Shown here piece by piece: positions 50,635 through 58,632 of a DNA stretch of 64,000 bases; the stretch's first letter is position 1, and each line of letters opens with the position of its first letter. The stretch is from Frigoribacterium sp. PhB116. Its GTDB lineage: Bacteria; Actinomycetota; Actinomycetes; Actinomycetales; Microbacteriaceae. Both the position numbers and the translations under genes were made by a program. The DNA is taken from the NCBI RefSeq assembly GCF_004364285.1, contig NZ_SOBE01000002.1:248001-312000 (forward strand), written 5' to 3'. The notes beneath the pieces are model-generated. The model did no database searches, was not told the DNA's origin, and worked only from the letters and a program-made list of their open reading frames with translations.

Positions 50635-51615
50635 TCAGCCTGCAGCGAGCCGGTCGTAGAGGGCGTCGACCTCGGGGTCGACCACGCGTCGCGACGCGTC
50701 GGCGTCGTGCCAGGTGACGATCTGGCGGGCACCCTCGGCGAAGGGCACGCGCGGCTCCCAGCCGACGGCGACCTCGCGGACCTTCGACGAGTCGAACAGG
50801 GCGGGGTGGCTGCGGTCGCCGCGCAGGTCGGCGTCCCACTCGGGCGCCTCCGCGACCAGGTCGTGGGTCGTGCGGTGGACGACGTGCAGCGACCCGCCGG
50901 CCGCGTCCGAGAGGCAGCGCGCGATCTGGTTCCAGGTGAGCAGCTCGGACGACATGATGTTGAACGCCTCGCCCGACGCCTCGGGGGCGCCGAGCAGCGG
51001 GACGAACGCCCGCGCGAAGTCGTCCGCGTGGGTCATCGCCCACATCGAGGTGCCGTCGCCGTGCAGCACGACGGGGGCTCCGCGACGCATCCGCTCGACG
51101 ACGGTCCAGCCGCCGAGCAGCGGCACGTGGGTGCGGTCGTAGGTGTGCGAGGGGCGCACGACGGTCGCGCGGACCCGGCCTGCGAGGTGCTCGTCGCGCA
51201 GCAGCCGCTCGCAGGCGATCTTGTCGCGGGCGTAAGGCGACCACGGGTTGAACAGAGGGGTCGACTCCGAGATCGGCAGCGCGGCGGGCGGCTTCTGGTA
51301 CGTGGAGGCGGAGCCGATGAACACGTACTGGTCGGCGTGCGGCACCACGGCGCGCAGCATCGTGCGCAGCTCGTCGGGCGTGAAGGTCAGGAAGTCGGCC
51401 ACGGAGTCGAAGCTGCGGCCTGCCAGGGCCGTGACCAGCGCCTCCTCGTCGCGGACGTCGGCGACGATCGACTCGACCTCGTCGGGGAGGGGGCGGCTGG
51501 CGGTGCTGCCGCGGTTGAGCACCGAGACGGACCAGCCGACGCGCAGCGCCTCGCGCACGCACGCGGCGCTGATCTGGCCGGTGCCGCCGACCACGAGGAG
51601 GGACTTCTGCGTCAT
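50635..51615 (-). CDS. NAD-dependent epimerase/dehydratase-like protein
   Basis: This 326-residue extended SDR opens LLVVGGTGQISAACVREAL (nucleotide loop) and continues VSVLNRGS. It has VFIGSASTYQKPP and YARDKIACERLL, where Tyr and Lys form the catalytic pair, then VVRPSHTYD and MWAMTHADDFARAF, a segment shared with plant CSP41-like and bacterial reductase members. A sugar-nucleotide or small-sugar substrate is possible. The ATG at 51615 has GTGGAG directly upstream. It is followed 65 bp upstream by cutC in the same direction, so a shared transcript is possible. Confidence 0.85.
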   Translation of the reverse strand: MTQKSLLVVGGTGQISAACVREALRVGWSVSVLNRGSTASRPLPDEVESIVADVRDEEALVTALAGRSFDSVADFLTFTPDELRTMLRAVVPHADQYVFIGSASTYQKPPAALPISESTPLFNPWSPYARDKIACERLLRDEHLAGRVRATVVRPSHTYDRTHVPLLGGWTVVERMRRGAPVVLHGDGTSMWAMTHADDFARAFVPLLGAPEASGEAFNIMSSELLTWNQIARCLSDAAGGSLHVVHRTTHDLVAEAPEWDADLRGDRSHPALFDSSKVREVAVGWEPRVPFAEGARQIVTWHDADASRRVVDPEVDALYDRLAAG

Positions 51616-51680
51616 GGCTCCACTGTGCACGCTCACGGTCGGGGCGGGCCAGCCTCGGCGGGCAGGGTCGCCCGGGTGCG

Positions 51681-52619
51681 TCAGGGGGCGCGCGGCGTGG
51701 GCGTCCGCGGTGCGACGTCGCGTGCCACGGCGACCGCGGCGTCGACCGCCGCGCGCGCGGCCCGGACGACGGAGGCGTCGGTCACGGCGTACGAGTCGGT
51801 CGCGCCCGCCGAGCCCAGCGAGACGAGCGATCGGCCGTTCTCGTCCCCGGCCCCGGGCGTCCCGGCTGCCGCGGTCGTGGCGGCGGTCGTCGACGCCGAC
51901 AGGTGCACCGCGGCGACGCCCGCCTCCACCAGCGCCGTGACGTCGTCGAGCCGCACGCCGCCGCCCGCCATGACCTCGACGCCGCCCGCCGCCGCGACCA
52001 TGTCGGGCAGAACGCCCGAGGCGAGCCCGTCGCGGGCCCGGGAGGCGCCTCCCGAAGTGAGGACCCGGTCGACGCCGAGCGCGGCCAGGGCGGCGACCGC
52101 GTCGACCGGCGAGGCCGCCCGGTCGACGGCGCGGTGCACGGTGACGTCGAGGCGTGGGCCGCCGAGCCCGGCAGGACGGGCGCCCGCCGCGTCGCGCGCA
52201 GCCGAGACGAGCCGTGCGACGGCGTCGACGTCGAGGGAGCCGTCGGCCCGCAGCGCGCCCACGACGACCCCGGCGACGCCGGCTGCGACGAGGGTGCGGA
52301 CCTCGCGCTCCATCACGGCGAGGTCCGTGTCGTCGTAGACGAAGTCGCCGCCGCGCGCCCGGACGAGGGCGTGCACCGGCACGCCCGTCGTGACCACCGC
52401 CTCCGTGAGTCCCTGGGACGGCGTGACGCCCCCGATCTCGAGCGCGGTGCAGAGCTCGACCCGGTCGGCTCCCTCGGCCAGCGCGGTGCGGGCGCCGGCG
52501 AGCGACGTCACCGCGATCTCGAGCGCGACGCGCCTCGGGCCGGAGGTGGCAGCGTTGCCTGCGACGGCAGCGGCGGCGGTGGCAGCGGCGGACGAGGAGG
52601 TGCGGGTGCGGTCGCTCAT
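51681..52619 (-). CDS. cutC: CutC-family protein
   Basis: This 312-residue TIM-barrel protein shows ALEIAVTSLAGARTALAEGADRVELC, the LEIGGVTPSQGL strand, ALVRARGGDFVY, VVGALRADGSLD, DVTVHRAVD and RVLTSGGASRA, all CutC hallmarks. CutC was named for copper handling in E. coli, but its biochemical role is still unsettled. An Ala/Ser/Thr-rich N-terminus (about 1-28) and an Ala/Thr linker near residue 245 are extra. The ATG has GGGAGGA 8 nt upstream. It is divergent from the acyl-CoA synthetase gene. Confidence 0.88.
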   Translation of the reverse strand: MSDRTRTSSSAAATAAAAVAGNAATSGPRRVALEIAVTSLAGARTALAEGADRVELCTALEIGGVTPSQGLTEAVVTTGVPVHALVRARGGDFVYDDTDLAVMEREVRTLVAAGVAGVVVGALRADGSLDVDAVARLVSAARDAAGARPAGLGGPRLDVTVHRAVDRAASPVDAVAALAALGVDRVLTSGGASRARDGLASGVLPDMVAAAGGVEVMAGGGVRLDDVTALVEAGVAAVHLSASTTAATTAAAGTPGAGDENGRSLVSLGSAGATDSYAVTDASVVRAARAAVDAAVAVARDVAPRTPTPRAP

Positions 52620-52661
52620 CCCCCGATCCTCCCAGAGGCGCCCGCCTGGGATCCTCCGTGC

Positions 52662-52758
52662 GAGGACGTCGAGGACGTCGAGGACGTCGAGGGCGGGTCG
52701 CCGTCACCGAGGGCGGGTAGCCAGCGACCCGCCCTCGGCGCCGATCACCCGCCCTCGA
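52662..52758. repeat. Tandem nonamer plus four-arm nested inverted repeat
   Basis: GAGGACGTC is repeated three times (52662-52688). Then GAGGGCGGGT arms lie at 52687-52698 and 52707-52718, and their exact reverse complements at 52727-52738 and 52747-52758. The four 12-bp arms start exactly 20 bp apart and form two nested perfect stems. The block sits in the divergent cutC/acyl-CoA synthetase promoter region. Confidence 0.85.
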
Positions 52759-52849
52759 GAGAACGAGAGGCCGTGCGGCCCGGCTGGCCGACGCCGGAGT
52801 CCTGCGCCGCATGCCGCGCTCGGCATGGGCGGGCGAGCATCATGGGCAC

Positions 52850-54577
52850 ATGGTCCCCGTCGAAGACTCCGCCGCCGAGAAGCCGTCCACCACCGCGTTC
52901 CGCGCCGCCCGAGACTCGCTGTCGGCGCACGCCGGCGACCACGAGGCGGCCCGCGCGGCGTTCCGCTGGCCGGACGTCGGCGACTCGTTCAACTGGGCCC
53001 GCGACTGGTTCGACGTGATCGCGCGGGGCAACGACCGCGTCGCGCTCTGGATCGTCGACCAGGACGGCGTCGACCACCGGGTCACCTTCGACGAGATGCG
53101 CCGCCGCTCGGACCAGGTCGCCTCGTGGCTCGTCGAGCGCGGGGTCGCGAAGGGCGACCACGTCATGGTGATGCTCGGCAACCGCGTCGAGCTGTGGGAG
53201 GCGATGCTCGCGATCATGAAGATCGGTGCGGTCATCCTGCCCACCTCCGTCGTCCTCGCCCCGCACGACCTCGCTGACCGCGTCGAGCGGGGGCTCGTCC
53301 GGCACGTCGTGGCGGCGCTCGCCGACGCCCCGAAGTTCGACCACATCGCCGAGGGCGTCGGGCGGATCGTGGTCGGCGGGGAGCGCCCGGGGTGGGCGTC
53401 GTTCGACGACTCGCGCCGCGCCTCCGAGACGGCGCCCGACGTCGACACGGCGACGAGCGACCCGTGCCTCGTCTACTTCACGTCGGGCACCACGAGCAAG
53501 CCGAAGATGGTCGTCCACACGCACGCCTCGTACCCGGTCGGGCACCTCACGACCACGTACTGGATCGGCGTCCGGCCCGGCGACGTGCACCTCACGATCT
53601 CGTCGCCCGGCTGGGGCAAGCACGCATGGAGCCTGTTCTTCGCGCCGTGGACCGCCGAGGCGACCGTGTTCGTCCACGAGCAGGCGCGCTTCTCGGCCGC
53701 CGCCCTGCGTGAGCAGCTCGACCGGGCCGAGGTGACCTCGTTCTGTGCGCCGCCGACCGTCTGGCGCATGCTGATCCAGTCGTCGCTCGGCGAGCGCCCC
53801 GTCGCGCTGCGCGAGGCGCTGTCGGCGGGGGAGCCGCTCAACCCCGAGGTCATCTCGCGCGTGCAGCAGGCCTGGGGCCTCGACATCCGCGACGGCTACG
53901 GCCAGACCGAGACCACCGCGATCGTCGCCAACCCGCCCGGGTCGGTCGTCAGGGCCGGCTCGATGGGCCACCCGCTGCCGGGTGTCGAGGTCGTGCTCGT
54001 CGACCCGGCGACTGGCGTGGTCGGCGACGCGGGCGAGGTCTGCCTCGACCTGCGGGTACGTCCGGTCAACCTGATGGCGGGCTACCTCGGCGACGAGGCG
54101 CGCACGGCCGCGGCGCAGCGCGACGGCCTGTTCCACACCGGCGACGTCGCCACCCGAGACGCCGACGGCATGATCACGTTCGTCGGCCGCACCGACGACG
54201 TCTTCAAGTCGTCCGACTACAAGGTGTCGCCGTTCGAGGTCGAGAGCGTGCTGATCGAGCACCCCGCCGTCGCGGAGTCGGCCGTCGTGCCGGCTCCCGA
54301 CGACGTGCGCCTCGCGATCGTCAAGGCGTACGTCACGCTCGCCGCCGGCTGGGAGCCGACGGCCGACACCGCCCGCGCCGTGCTCGCGCACGCCCGCACC
54401 GGCCTGCCGGCGTACGAGCGCGTGCGCCGCCTCGAGTTCGTCGACGAGCTGCCGAAGACCATCTCGGGCAAGATCCGTCGGGTCGAGCTGCGGGAGCGCG
54501 AGGAGGCGGCGGCCCGGTCGGGCGAGCGCCTCGCCGCGGAGTGGCGCGACGCCGACTTCCCCGACCTGCGGGGCTGA
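52850..54577 (+). CDS. Acyl-CoA synthetase (AMP-forming), medium-chain/acetyl type
   Basis: This 575-residue adenylate-forming enzyme activates a carboxylic acid to acyl-AMP and then acyl-CoA. The phosphate loop YFTSGTTSKPKMVVHTH (about 205-222), the adenine motif DGYGQTETT, FHTGDVATRDADG, VGRTDDVFKSSDYKVSPFEVE and the C-terminal LPKTISGKIRRVELR with the catalytic Lys are all present. It resembles medium-chain acyl-CoA synthetases more than acetyl-CoA synthetase by length. An ATG at 52811 would add 13 residues; 52850 is chosen because the added part looks unconserved. Neither has a strong ribosome site. Confidence 0.9.
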   Translation: MVPVEDSAAEKPSTTAFRAARDSLSAHAGDHEAARAAFRWPDVGDSFNWARDWFDVIARGNDRVALWIVDQDGVDHRVTFDEMRRRSDQVASWLVERGVAKGDHVMVMLGNRVELWEAMLAIMKIGAVILPTSVVLAPHDLADRVERGLVRHVVAALADAPKFDHIAEGVGRIVVGGERPGWASFDDSRRASETAPDVDTATSDPCLVYFTSGTTSKPKMVVHTHASYPVGHLTTTYWIGVRPGDVHLTISSPGWGKHAWSLFFAPWTAEATVFVHEQARFSAAALREQLDRAEVTSFCAPPTVWRMLIQSSLGERPVALREALSAGEPLNPEVISRVQQAWGLDIRDGYGQTETTAIVANPPGSVVRAGSMGHPLPGVEVVLVDPATGVVGDAGEVCLDLRVRPVNLMAGYLGDEARTAAAQRDGLFHTGDVATRDADGMITFVGRTDDVFKSSDYKVSPFEVESVLIEHPAVAESAVVPAPDDVRLAIVKAYVTLAAGWEPTADTARAVLAHARTGLPAYERVRRLEFVDELPKTISGKIRRVELREREEAAARSGERLAAEWRDADFPDLRG

Positions 54578-54601
54578 CGCCGCGCCTCCTGCGCCCCGGG
54601 A

Positions 54602-55390
54602 TCAGTGCTCGAAGCGCTGCCAGGCCGGCTTGTTCGCGTACGTGTAGCGGTAGTAGTCGGCGAGGGTGAGCAGCGCCGCCGCCTCCTCGTCGACGACGAT
54701 CGTCGCGTGCTGGTGCAGCTGCAGCGCGCTGCCCGGGCACATCGCCGAGAGCGGCCCCTCGACCATGCCCGCGACGGCCGAGGCCTTCGACGAGCCGACC
54801 GCCACCAGCACGACCTCGTGGGCGTCGAGGATCGTGCCGAGGCCCTGGGTCATGCAGTGCGTGGGCACCTGCGACGGGTCGTCGAAGAAGCGCGCGTTGT
54901 CGGCACGGGTCTGCGGCGCGAGCGTCTTGATCCGGGTACGCGACGCGAACGACGACGTCGGCTCGTTGAAGCCGATGTGCCCGTTCGCCCCGATGCCGAG
55001 GATCTGGATGTCGATCCCGCCCGCCGCGGCGATGGCCTCGTCGTACTCGACTGCTGCGGCCTCGATGTCGTCGGCGCGGCCGTCGGGCACCCGCACGCGA
55101 GCCTGGTCCATGCCGAGAGGCTCGACGACGTCGCGGCGGATGACCGACGCGTAGCTCTCGGGGTGCTCGAGCGGGATGCCGACGTACTCGTCGAGGGCGA
55201 AGCTGGAGGCGCGTGAGAAGTCGAGCTCGCCCGCCTGCACCCGGGCCGCCAGCGACGCGTAGATGCCGGTGGGGGACGAGCCGGTCGCGAGGCCGAGCAC
55301 GGCCTCGGGCTTCCGCTCGACGACCGACGCGATCTTCAGGGCGGCGACGCGGCCTGCCTCGGCGGCGTCGCGGACGATGACGATCTCCAC
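54602..55390 (-). CDS. nagB: Glucosamine-6-phosphate deaminase
   Basis: This 262-residue enzyme converts glucosamine-6-P to fructose-6-P and ammonia, the last step of GlcNAc breakdown. AVLGLATGSSPTGIYASL (phosphate loop), SFALDEYVGIP (catalytic Asp), GIGANGHIGFNEP (catalytic His and Asp region) and GMVEGPLSAMCPGSALQLHQ are in the family order. Length is standard. It lies 3 bp after the PTS IIC gene, so both form one operon controlled from the operator-bearing divergent region at 56651-56905. Confidence 0.97.
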   Translation of the reverse strand: MEIVIVRDAAEAGRVAALKIASVVERKPEAVLGLATGSSPTGIYASLAARVQAGELDFSRASSFALDEYVGIPLEHPESYASVIRRDVVEPLGMDQARVRVPDGRADDIEAAAVEYDEAIAAAGGIDIQILGIGANGHIGFNEPTSSFASRTRIKTLAPQTRADNARFFDDPSQVPTHCMTQGLGTILDAHEVVLVAVGSSKASAVAGMVEGPLSAMCPGSALQLHQHATIVVDEEAAALLTLADYYRYTYANKPAWQRFEH

Positions 55391-55393
55391 GCG

Positions 55394-56650
55394 TCAGGCC
55401 TTCGTCGCCGCGTCGGCGGACTCGGCCGAGACGTCGTCGTCCTCGCGACCCGGCGTCTTGAGGTTCCACTTCTTGATCACGAAGCTGAAGACGACGTAGT
55501 AGATCACCGCGTAGCCGAGGCCGATGGGGATCAGCCAGATCGAGTTCTGCGAGATGTTGAAGTTGAGCACGTAATCGATCAGGCCCGCCGAGAACGAGAA
55601 CCCGGTATGGATGTCGAGCGCGTTCACCAGCGCCATCGACGTGCCCGTGAGGACCGCGTGGACGATGTACAGCGGCCAGGCGACGAACATGAAGGAGAAC
55701 TCGAGCGGTTCGGTGATGCCGGTCAGGAACGCGGTCAGCGCCGTCGACAGCATGATGCCGCCGATGAGCTTCTTCTTCTCGGGGCGGGCGTGGCGCCAGA
55801 TCGCGAGGGCCGCGGCGGGCAGGGCGAACATGAAGATGGGGAAGAAGCCGGTCATGAAGACGCCCGCGGTCGGGTCGCCCTGGAAGAAGCGGGTCAGGTC
55901 ACCGCGGTACACCGTGCCGTCGGCACCGGTGAAGTCGCCGACGAGGAACCACACGACGTTGTTGAGGATGTGGTGCAGACCCGTGGGGATGAGCAGTCGG
56001 TTGACCACGCCGTAGACGCCGCCGCCGACCACGTCGTTCGCCGCGACCGCGGTGCCGATCCAGGTGAGGGCAGAGTTGAACAGCGGGTAGATGAACGACA
56101 TGACGACGCCGACCACGAGTCCGGTGACGGCCGTGAGGATCGGCACGAGGCGCCGACCGGAGAAGAACCCGAGGAAGTCGGGCAGCTTCGTCCGGTAGAA
56201 CCGCTGCCAGAGCATCGCCGACAGGAGCCCCATCACGATGCCTCCGAGCACCCCGTAGTTGATCACCGCGGGGCCGCCCGCCGGGGTCTCCTCCCCGGCG
56301 AGCACCAGCGGCGACATGGCCGTGAAGACCCCGTCGATGACCATGTAGCCGACGACCGCGGCGAGGGCCGTCGAGCCGTCCGACTTCTTGGCCCAGCCGA
56401 TGGCGATGCCGACCGCGAAGATCAGCGGCAGCCAGGTGAAGACCGCGTTGCCGGCGGCGCTGATGACCGAGCCGCCGGTCTCGAAGCCGGGGATCGCGCC
56501 GAGCAGGTCGGGCTGGCCGAGGCGCAGCAGCAGGCCGGCCGCGGGCAGCACGGCGATCGGCAGCATGAGGCTGCGGCCGAGGCGCTGCAGCACCGCGAAG
56601 GCGGCCGAGCCCTTCTTCGGCTTGGTGGCCGTCGTGTCGGTCGTGGTCAT
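55394..56650 (-). CDS. PTS IIC component, N-acetylglucosamine/glucose family
   Basis: This 418-residue membrane protein carries the sugar in the phosphotransferase system. Ten or so hydrophobic segments are seen from LQRLGRSLMLPIAVLPAAGL onward, with the GLHHILNNVVWFLVGDF and ITEPLEFSFMFVAWPLY signatures of the glucose-GlcNAc superfamily. It has no fused IIB or IIA domain; these are encoded separately at 56906-57597. Linkage to nagB and a DasR-like regulator makes GlcNAc the likely substrate. The ATG at 56650 has GAGAGGA; an upstream in-frame ATG at 56695 would add 15 residues. Confidence 0.92.
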   Translation of the reverse strand: MTTTDTTATKPKKGSAAFAVLQRLGRSLMLPIAVLPAAGLLLRLGQPDLLGAIPGFETGGSVISAAGNAVFTWLPLIFAVGIAIGWAKKSDGSTALAAVVGYMVIDGVFTAMSPLVLAGEETPAGGPAVINYGVLGGIVMGLLSAMLWQRFYRTKLPDFLGFFSGRRLVPILTAVTGLVVGVVMSFIYPLFNSALTWIGTAVAANDVVGGGVYGVVNRLLIPTGLHHILNNVVWFLVGDFTGADGTVYRGDLTRFFQGDPTAGVFMTGFFPIFMFALPAAALAIWRHARPEKKKLIGGIMLSTALTAFLTGITEPLEFSFMFVAWPLYIVHAVLTGTSMALVNALDIHTGFSFSAGLIDYVLNFNISQNSIWLIPIGLGYAVIYYVVFSFVIKKWNLKTPGREDDDVSAESADAATKA

Positions 56651-56758
56651 CAGGGGTCCTCTCGTCGGGGCGCAGAGTCGTGCGGCAGGGGCCACGACCC
56701 GACGGATCGTCGGGGCGGGCGAGGGCCCTGGCGCAGGAGGTGCGGGTCGGCCGGTCCT

Positions 56759-56772
56759 GTCCGGTCATGACC
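56759..56772. promoter_or_regulatory. DasR/NagR-like operator in the divergent PTS promoter region
   Basis: GTCCGGTCATGACC, with the perfect palindrome GGTCATGACC, lies between the IIC (minus) and IIB (plus) genes. The identical 14 bases recur at 58456 before the GntR gene. The core resembles the known DasR site GGTCTAGACC. The rest of the 255-bp spacer holds no gene; TCAACTAGGAGGCGC near 56807 is one copy of the repeated 9-mer. Confidence 0.7.
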
Positions 56773-56905
56773 AGTGAGTGGTAGTTTCCTCAGACCCGCC
56801 GGTGGTGTCAACTAGGAGGCGCGCTCGGTCCTCGGACGCACCGCTCGGACGCAGCCCGTCCGGACCCGCCGCGGGCTCGAGCCCCACGACGAAGGAGAAC
56901 AGCTC

Positions 56906-57139
56906 ATGTCGAAAGCACAGGCCATGATCGACGGACTCGGCGGCGCCGAGAACATCGAGGAGATCGAGGGCTGCATCACGCGCCTCCGCACCGACGTGAA
57001 GGACGTCTCGCTCGTCGACGACGCCGCGCTCAAGGCCGCGGGCGCCACCGCGGTCGTCCACGCCGGCGGCAGCGTCCAGGTGATCGTCGGCACGATCGCC
57101 GACTCGCTCGCCGAGGACATCAACGACCTGCTGCCGTGA
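56906..57139 (+). CDS. PTS IIB component (separate)
   Basis: This 77-residue protein is a free IIB domain of the glucose family, which passes phosphate from IIA to the sugar. The phosphocysteine is Cys23 in EIEGCITRLRTDVKD, the standard motif. GGSVQVIVGTIADSLAEDI is the C-terminal strand-helix. An AAGGAGAACAGCTC ribosome site precedes the ATG. Its TGA overlaps the IIA GTG. It diverges from IIC, an uncommon split of the three PTS domains over two strands. Confidence 0.93.
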   Translation: MSKAQAMIDGLGGAENIEEIEGCITRLRTDVKDVSLVDDAALKAAGATAVVHAGGSVQVIVGTIADSLAEDINDLLP

Positions 57140-57597
57140 CCGTCGCACTCAGCCCCGTCACGGGCCGGGTCGTCTCGCTCGCGGACGTGCCCGACGCGGT
57201 GTTCGCCGGCCAGCTCGTGGGAGCGGGCGTCGCGATCGAGCCGAGCGCGCCTCCTGCGGGCGGTCGCCTCGTCGACGTCGTCTCGCCGATCGACGGCGAG
57301 ATCGTCAAGCTGCACCCGCACGCCTTCGCGGTCGTGCACGAGTCGGGCACCGGCCTGCTCGTGCACGTGGGCATCGACACGGTGAAGCTCGGCGGCGAGG
57401 GCTTCGAGCTCGCCGTCGCCGAGGGCGCGACCGTCACGGCGGGCGACGTCGTCGTCCGCTTCGACCCGGCGGTCGTCGCGGCCGCGGGCTGGTCGGCGGT
57501 CTGCCCGGTGATCGTGCTCGACAGCGCACCCGACAGCGTGCCCCAGGGGGCGGTCGGCAGCGACCTCGAGGCGCGGTCGCCGCTGTTCGAGTTCTGA
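57136..57597 (+). CDS. PTS IIA component (separate, Crr type)
   Basis: This 153-residue protein is a glucose-family IIA. VDVVSPIDGEIVKLHPHAFAVV and GLLVHVGIDTVKLGGEGF carry the two histidines of the active site: His77 should accept phosphate from HPr, and His62 is the second active-site histidine. GTTVTAGD-type residues (ATVTAGDVVVRFD) close the fold. Beyond transport, such proteins can signal sugar status, but no partner is visible here. The GTG start overlaps the IIB stop (GTGA). Confidence 0.93.
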   Translation: MTVALSPVTGRVVSLADVPDAVFAGQLVGAGVAIEPSAPPAGGRLVDVVSPIDGEIVKLHPHAFAVVHESGTGLLVHVGIDTVKLGGEGFELAVAEGATVTAGDVVVRFDPAVVAAAGWSAVCPVIVLDSAPDSVPQGAVGSDLEARSPLFEF

Positions 57598-57610
57598 GGC
57601 GGCGCTGACC

Positions 57611-57666
57611 GGAGGCCTGAGGGCTCGGGTGTCCTGACCAGGTCGCGCCTGAGGGCTCAGGCCTCC
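57611..57666. terminator. Hairpin between convergent PTS IIA and GntR genes
   Basis: GGAGGCCTGAG (57611-57621) and CTCAGGCCTCC (57656-57666) are exact complements around a 34-nt loop, which also holds a second CCTGAGGGCTC copy. The right arm overlaps the GntR stop codon. It should end both convergent transcripts. It shares CCTGA-type arms with the dispersed element family but not its GTGCAC core. Confidence 0.65.
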
Positions 57667-58409
57667 TGGGGCCCGTCGGCCGACGTCACCTGCATCGTGA
57701 GGCGGTACCGGTCGGACCGGTACCAGCTCTCGGACCGCTCGATCGGGTCGTCGCCCGAGAACGACACCCGCTCGAAGTGCAGCACGGGCGCGCCGTCGGG
57801 CGTCCCCAGCAGGGTCGCGATCTCGACGGGCGCCTCGCGGGCGGCGACCGTCTGGGTCGCCCGGGTCACCGGCTGGTCGTACTCGTCCGCCAGCAGGCGG
57901 TAGAGCGAGAGGCTGAGGTCGCGGTCGAGCAGCCCCGGCAGCCGGGCGGACGGGTACCAGGCGTCGTCGATGCTGACCGGCTCGCCGTCGGCGAGGCGCA
58001 GGCGCTTGACGTGCAGGGCCGGCTCGCCGGGGCCGAGCCCCAGGGCCGCCGCGGTCTCGGCCGCGGGGAGGCACTCGTCGCGCACGAGCACGACGGTGCT
58101 CGGGCGGTGGCCGAGCGACGTCATCTCGCTCGTGAACGAGTTGAGCCGCAGGGTCGACTGCACCGCGCGGTGCGCCACGAAGGTGCCCTTGCCGCGGACC
58201 CGCGTCAGCCACCCCTCGGCGACGAGCTGCCCGACGGCCTGCCGCACCGTGATGCGGCTGACCCCGTGGTCGACCATCAGCTGGCGCTCGCTCGGCACCG
58301 CGGCGCCGGCGGGCAGCTCGTCGGCCGCCAGGCGCTGCAGGATCGTGCGGAGCTGTTCGTGCTTCGGCACGGCCCCGTCGGTGATCCGCTGCCCCGTCGC
58401 CCGTGCCAT
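57657..58409 (-). CDS. GntR/HutC-family regulator, DasR/NagR-like
   Basis: This 250-residue repressor has a winged helix at about 15-80 (VPKHEQLRTILQRLAADELP, SERQLMVDHGVSRITVRQAV, GKGTFVA) and a UTRA ligand domain of the HutC type (LRLNSFTSEM, ALHVKRLRLADGEPVSIDDAWYP, LHFERVSFSGDDPIERSESWYRSDRYRL). Domain order and length match DasR/NagR, which sense glucosamine-6-P or GlcNAc-6-P. The operator palindrome occurs 47 bp upstream of its start and in the PTS/nagB region, so it likely represses both and itself. The ATG is at 58409. Confidence 0.9.
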   Translation of the reverse strand: MARATGQRITDGAVPKHEQLRTILQRLAADELPAGAAVPSERQLMVDHGVSRITVRQAVGQLVAEGWLTRVRGKGTFVAHRAVQSTLRLNSFTSEMTSLGHRPSTVVLVRDECLPAAETAAALGLGPGEPALHVKRLRLADGEPVSIDDAWYPSARLPGLLDRDLSLSLYRLLADEYDQPVTRATQTVAAREAPVEIATLLGTPDGAPVLHFERVSFSGDDPIERSESWYRSDRYRLTMQVTSADGPQEA

Positions 58410-58455
58410 GGCGTGCCCCCTCGGCTGTCGTCGTCGGGCCGGAGGCGGTGGTCCC

Positions 58456-58469
58456 GTCCGGTCATGACC
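58456..58469. promoter_or_regulatory. DasR/NagR-like operator upstream of the GntR gene
   Basis: GTCCGGTCATGACC is identical to the site at 56759-56772 and overlaps the probable GntR promoter. Autoregulation is the natural reading. Confidence 0.7.
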
Positions 58470-58559
58470 TATCTGTGCGCCCCCAGACTACGCACCCCCG
58501 CACGGCCGGCGCTGGCCCACGACCGGGGCGCGGCCCTGGTGCGACGGGCGCCCCTGGCC

Positions 58560-58565
58560 TACACT
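58560..58565 (+). promoter_or_regulatory. -10 box TACACT of the M23 peptidase operon
   Basis: TACACT fits TANNNT. Transcription would start about 58572, leaving roughly 22 nt and a GAGGAGG ribosome site before the short ORF at 58594. No good -35 is seen. Confidence 0.5.
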
Positions 58566-58593
58566 CGACGGGACCCGTGGAGCGAGGAGGACC

Positions 58594-58632
58594 GTGATCG
58601 ACAGCCCCGGCCCCTTCGTGACGGCCCCGTGA
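58594..58632 (+). CDS. Twelve-residue leader ORF overlapping the M23 peptidase start
   Basis: GTG at 58594 has a strong GCGAGGAGG ribosome site and encodes VIDSPGPFVTAP (first residue read as Met). Its TGA (58630-58632) overlaps the peptidase GTG (58629-58631) as GTGA. The peptidase start itself has no ribosome site, so its translation probably depends on this short ORF. The same layout occurs at 30239. A frameshift in the sequence is the main alternative. Confidence 0.5.
   Translation: MIDSPGPFVTAP

Noticed and set aside
52662-52758. A short CRISPR-like array
   Set aside because: There are only three contiguous nonamers without spacers, followed by inverted rather than direct repeats, and no cas gene is near.
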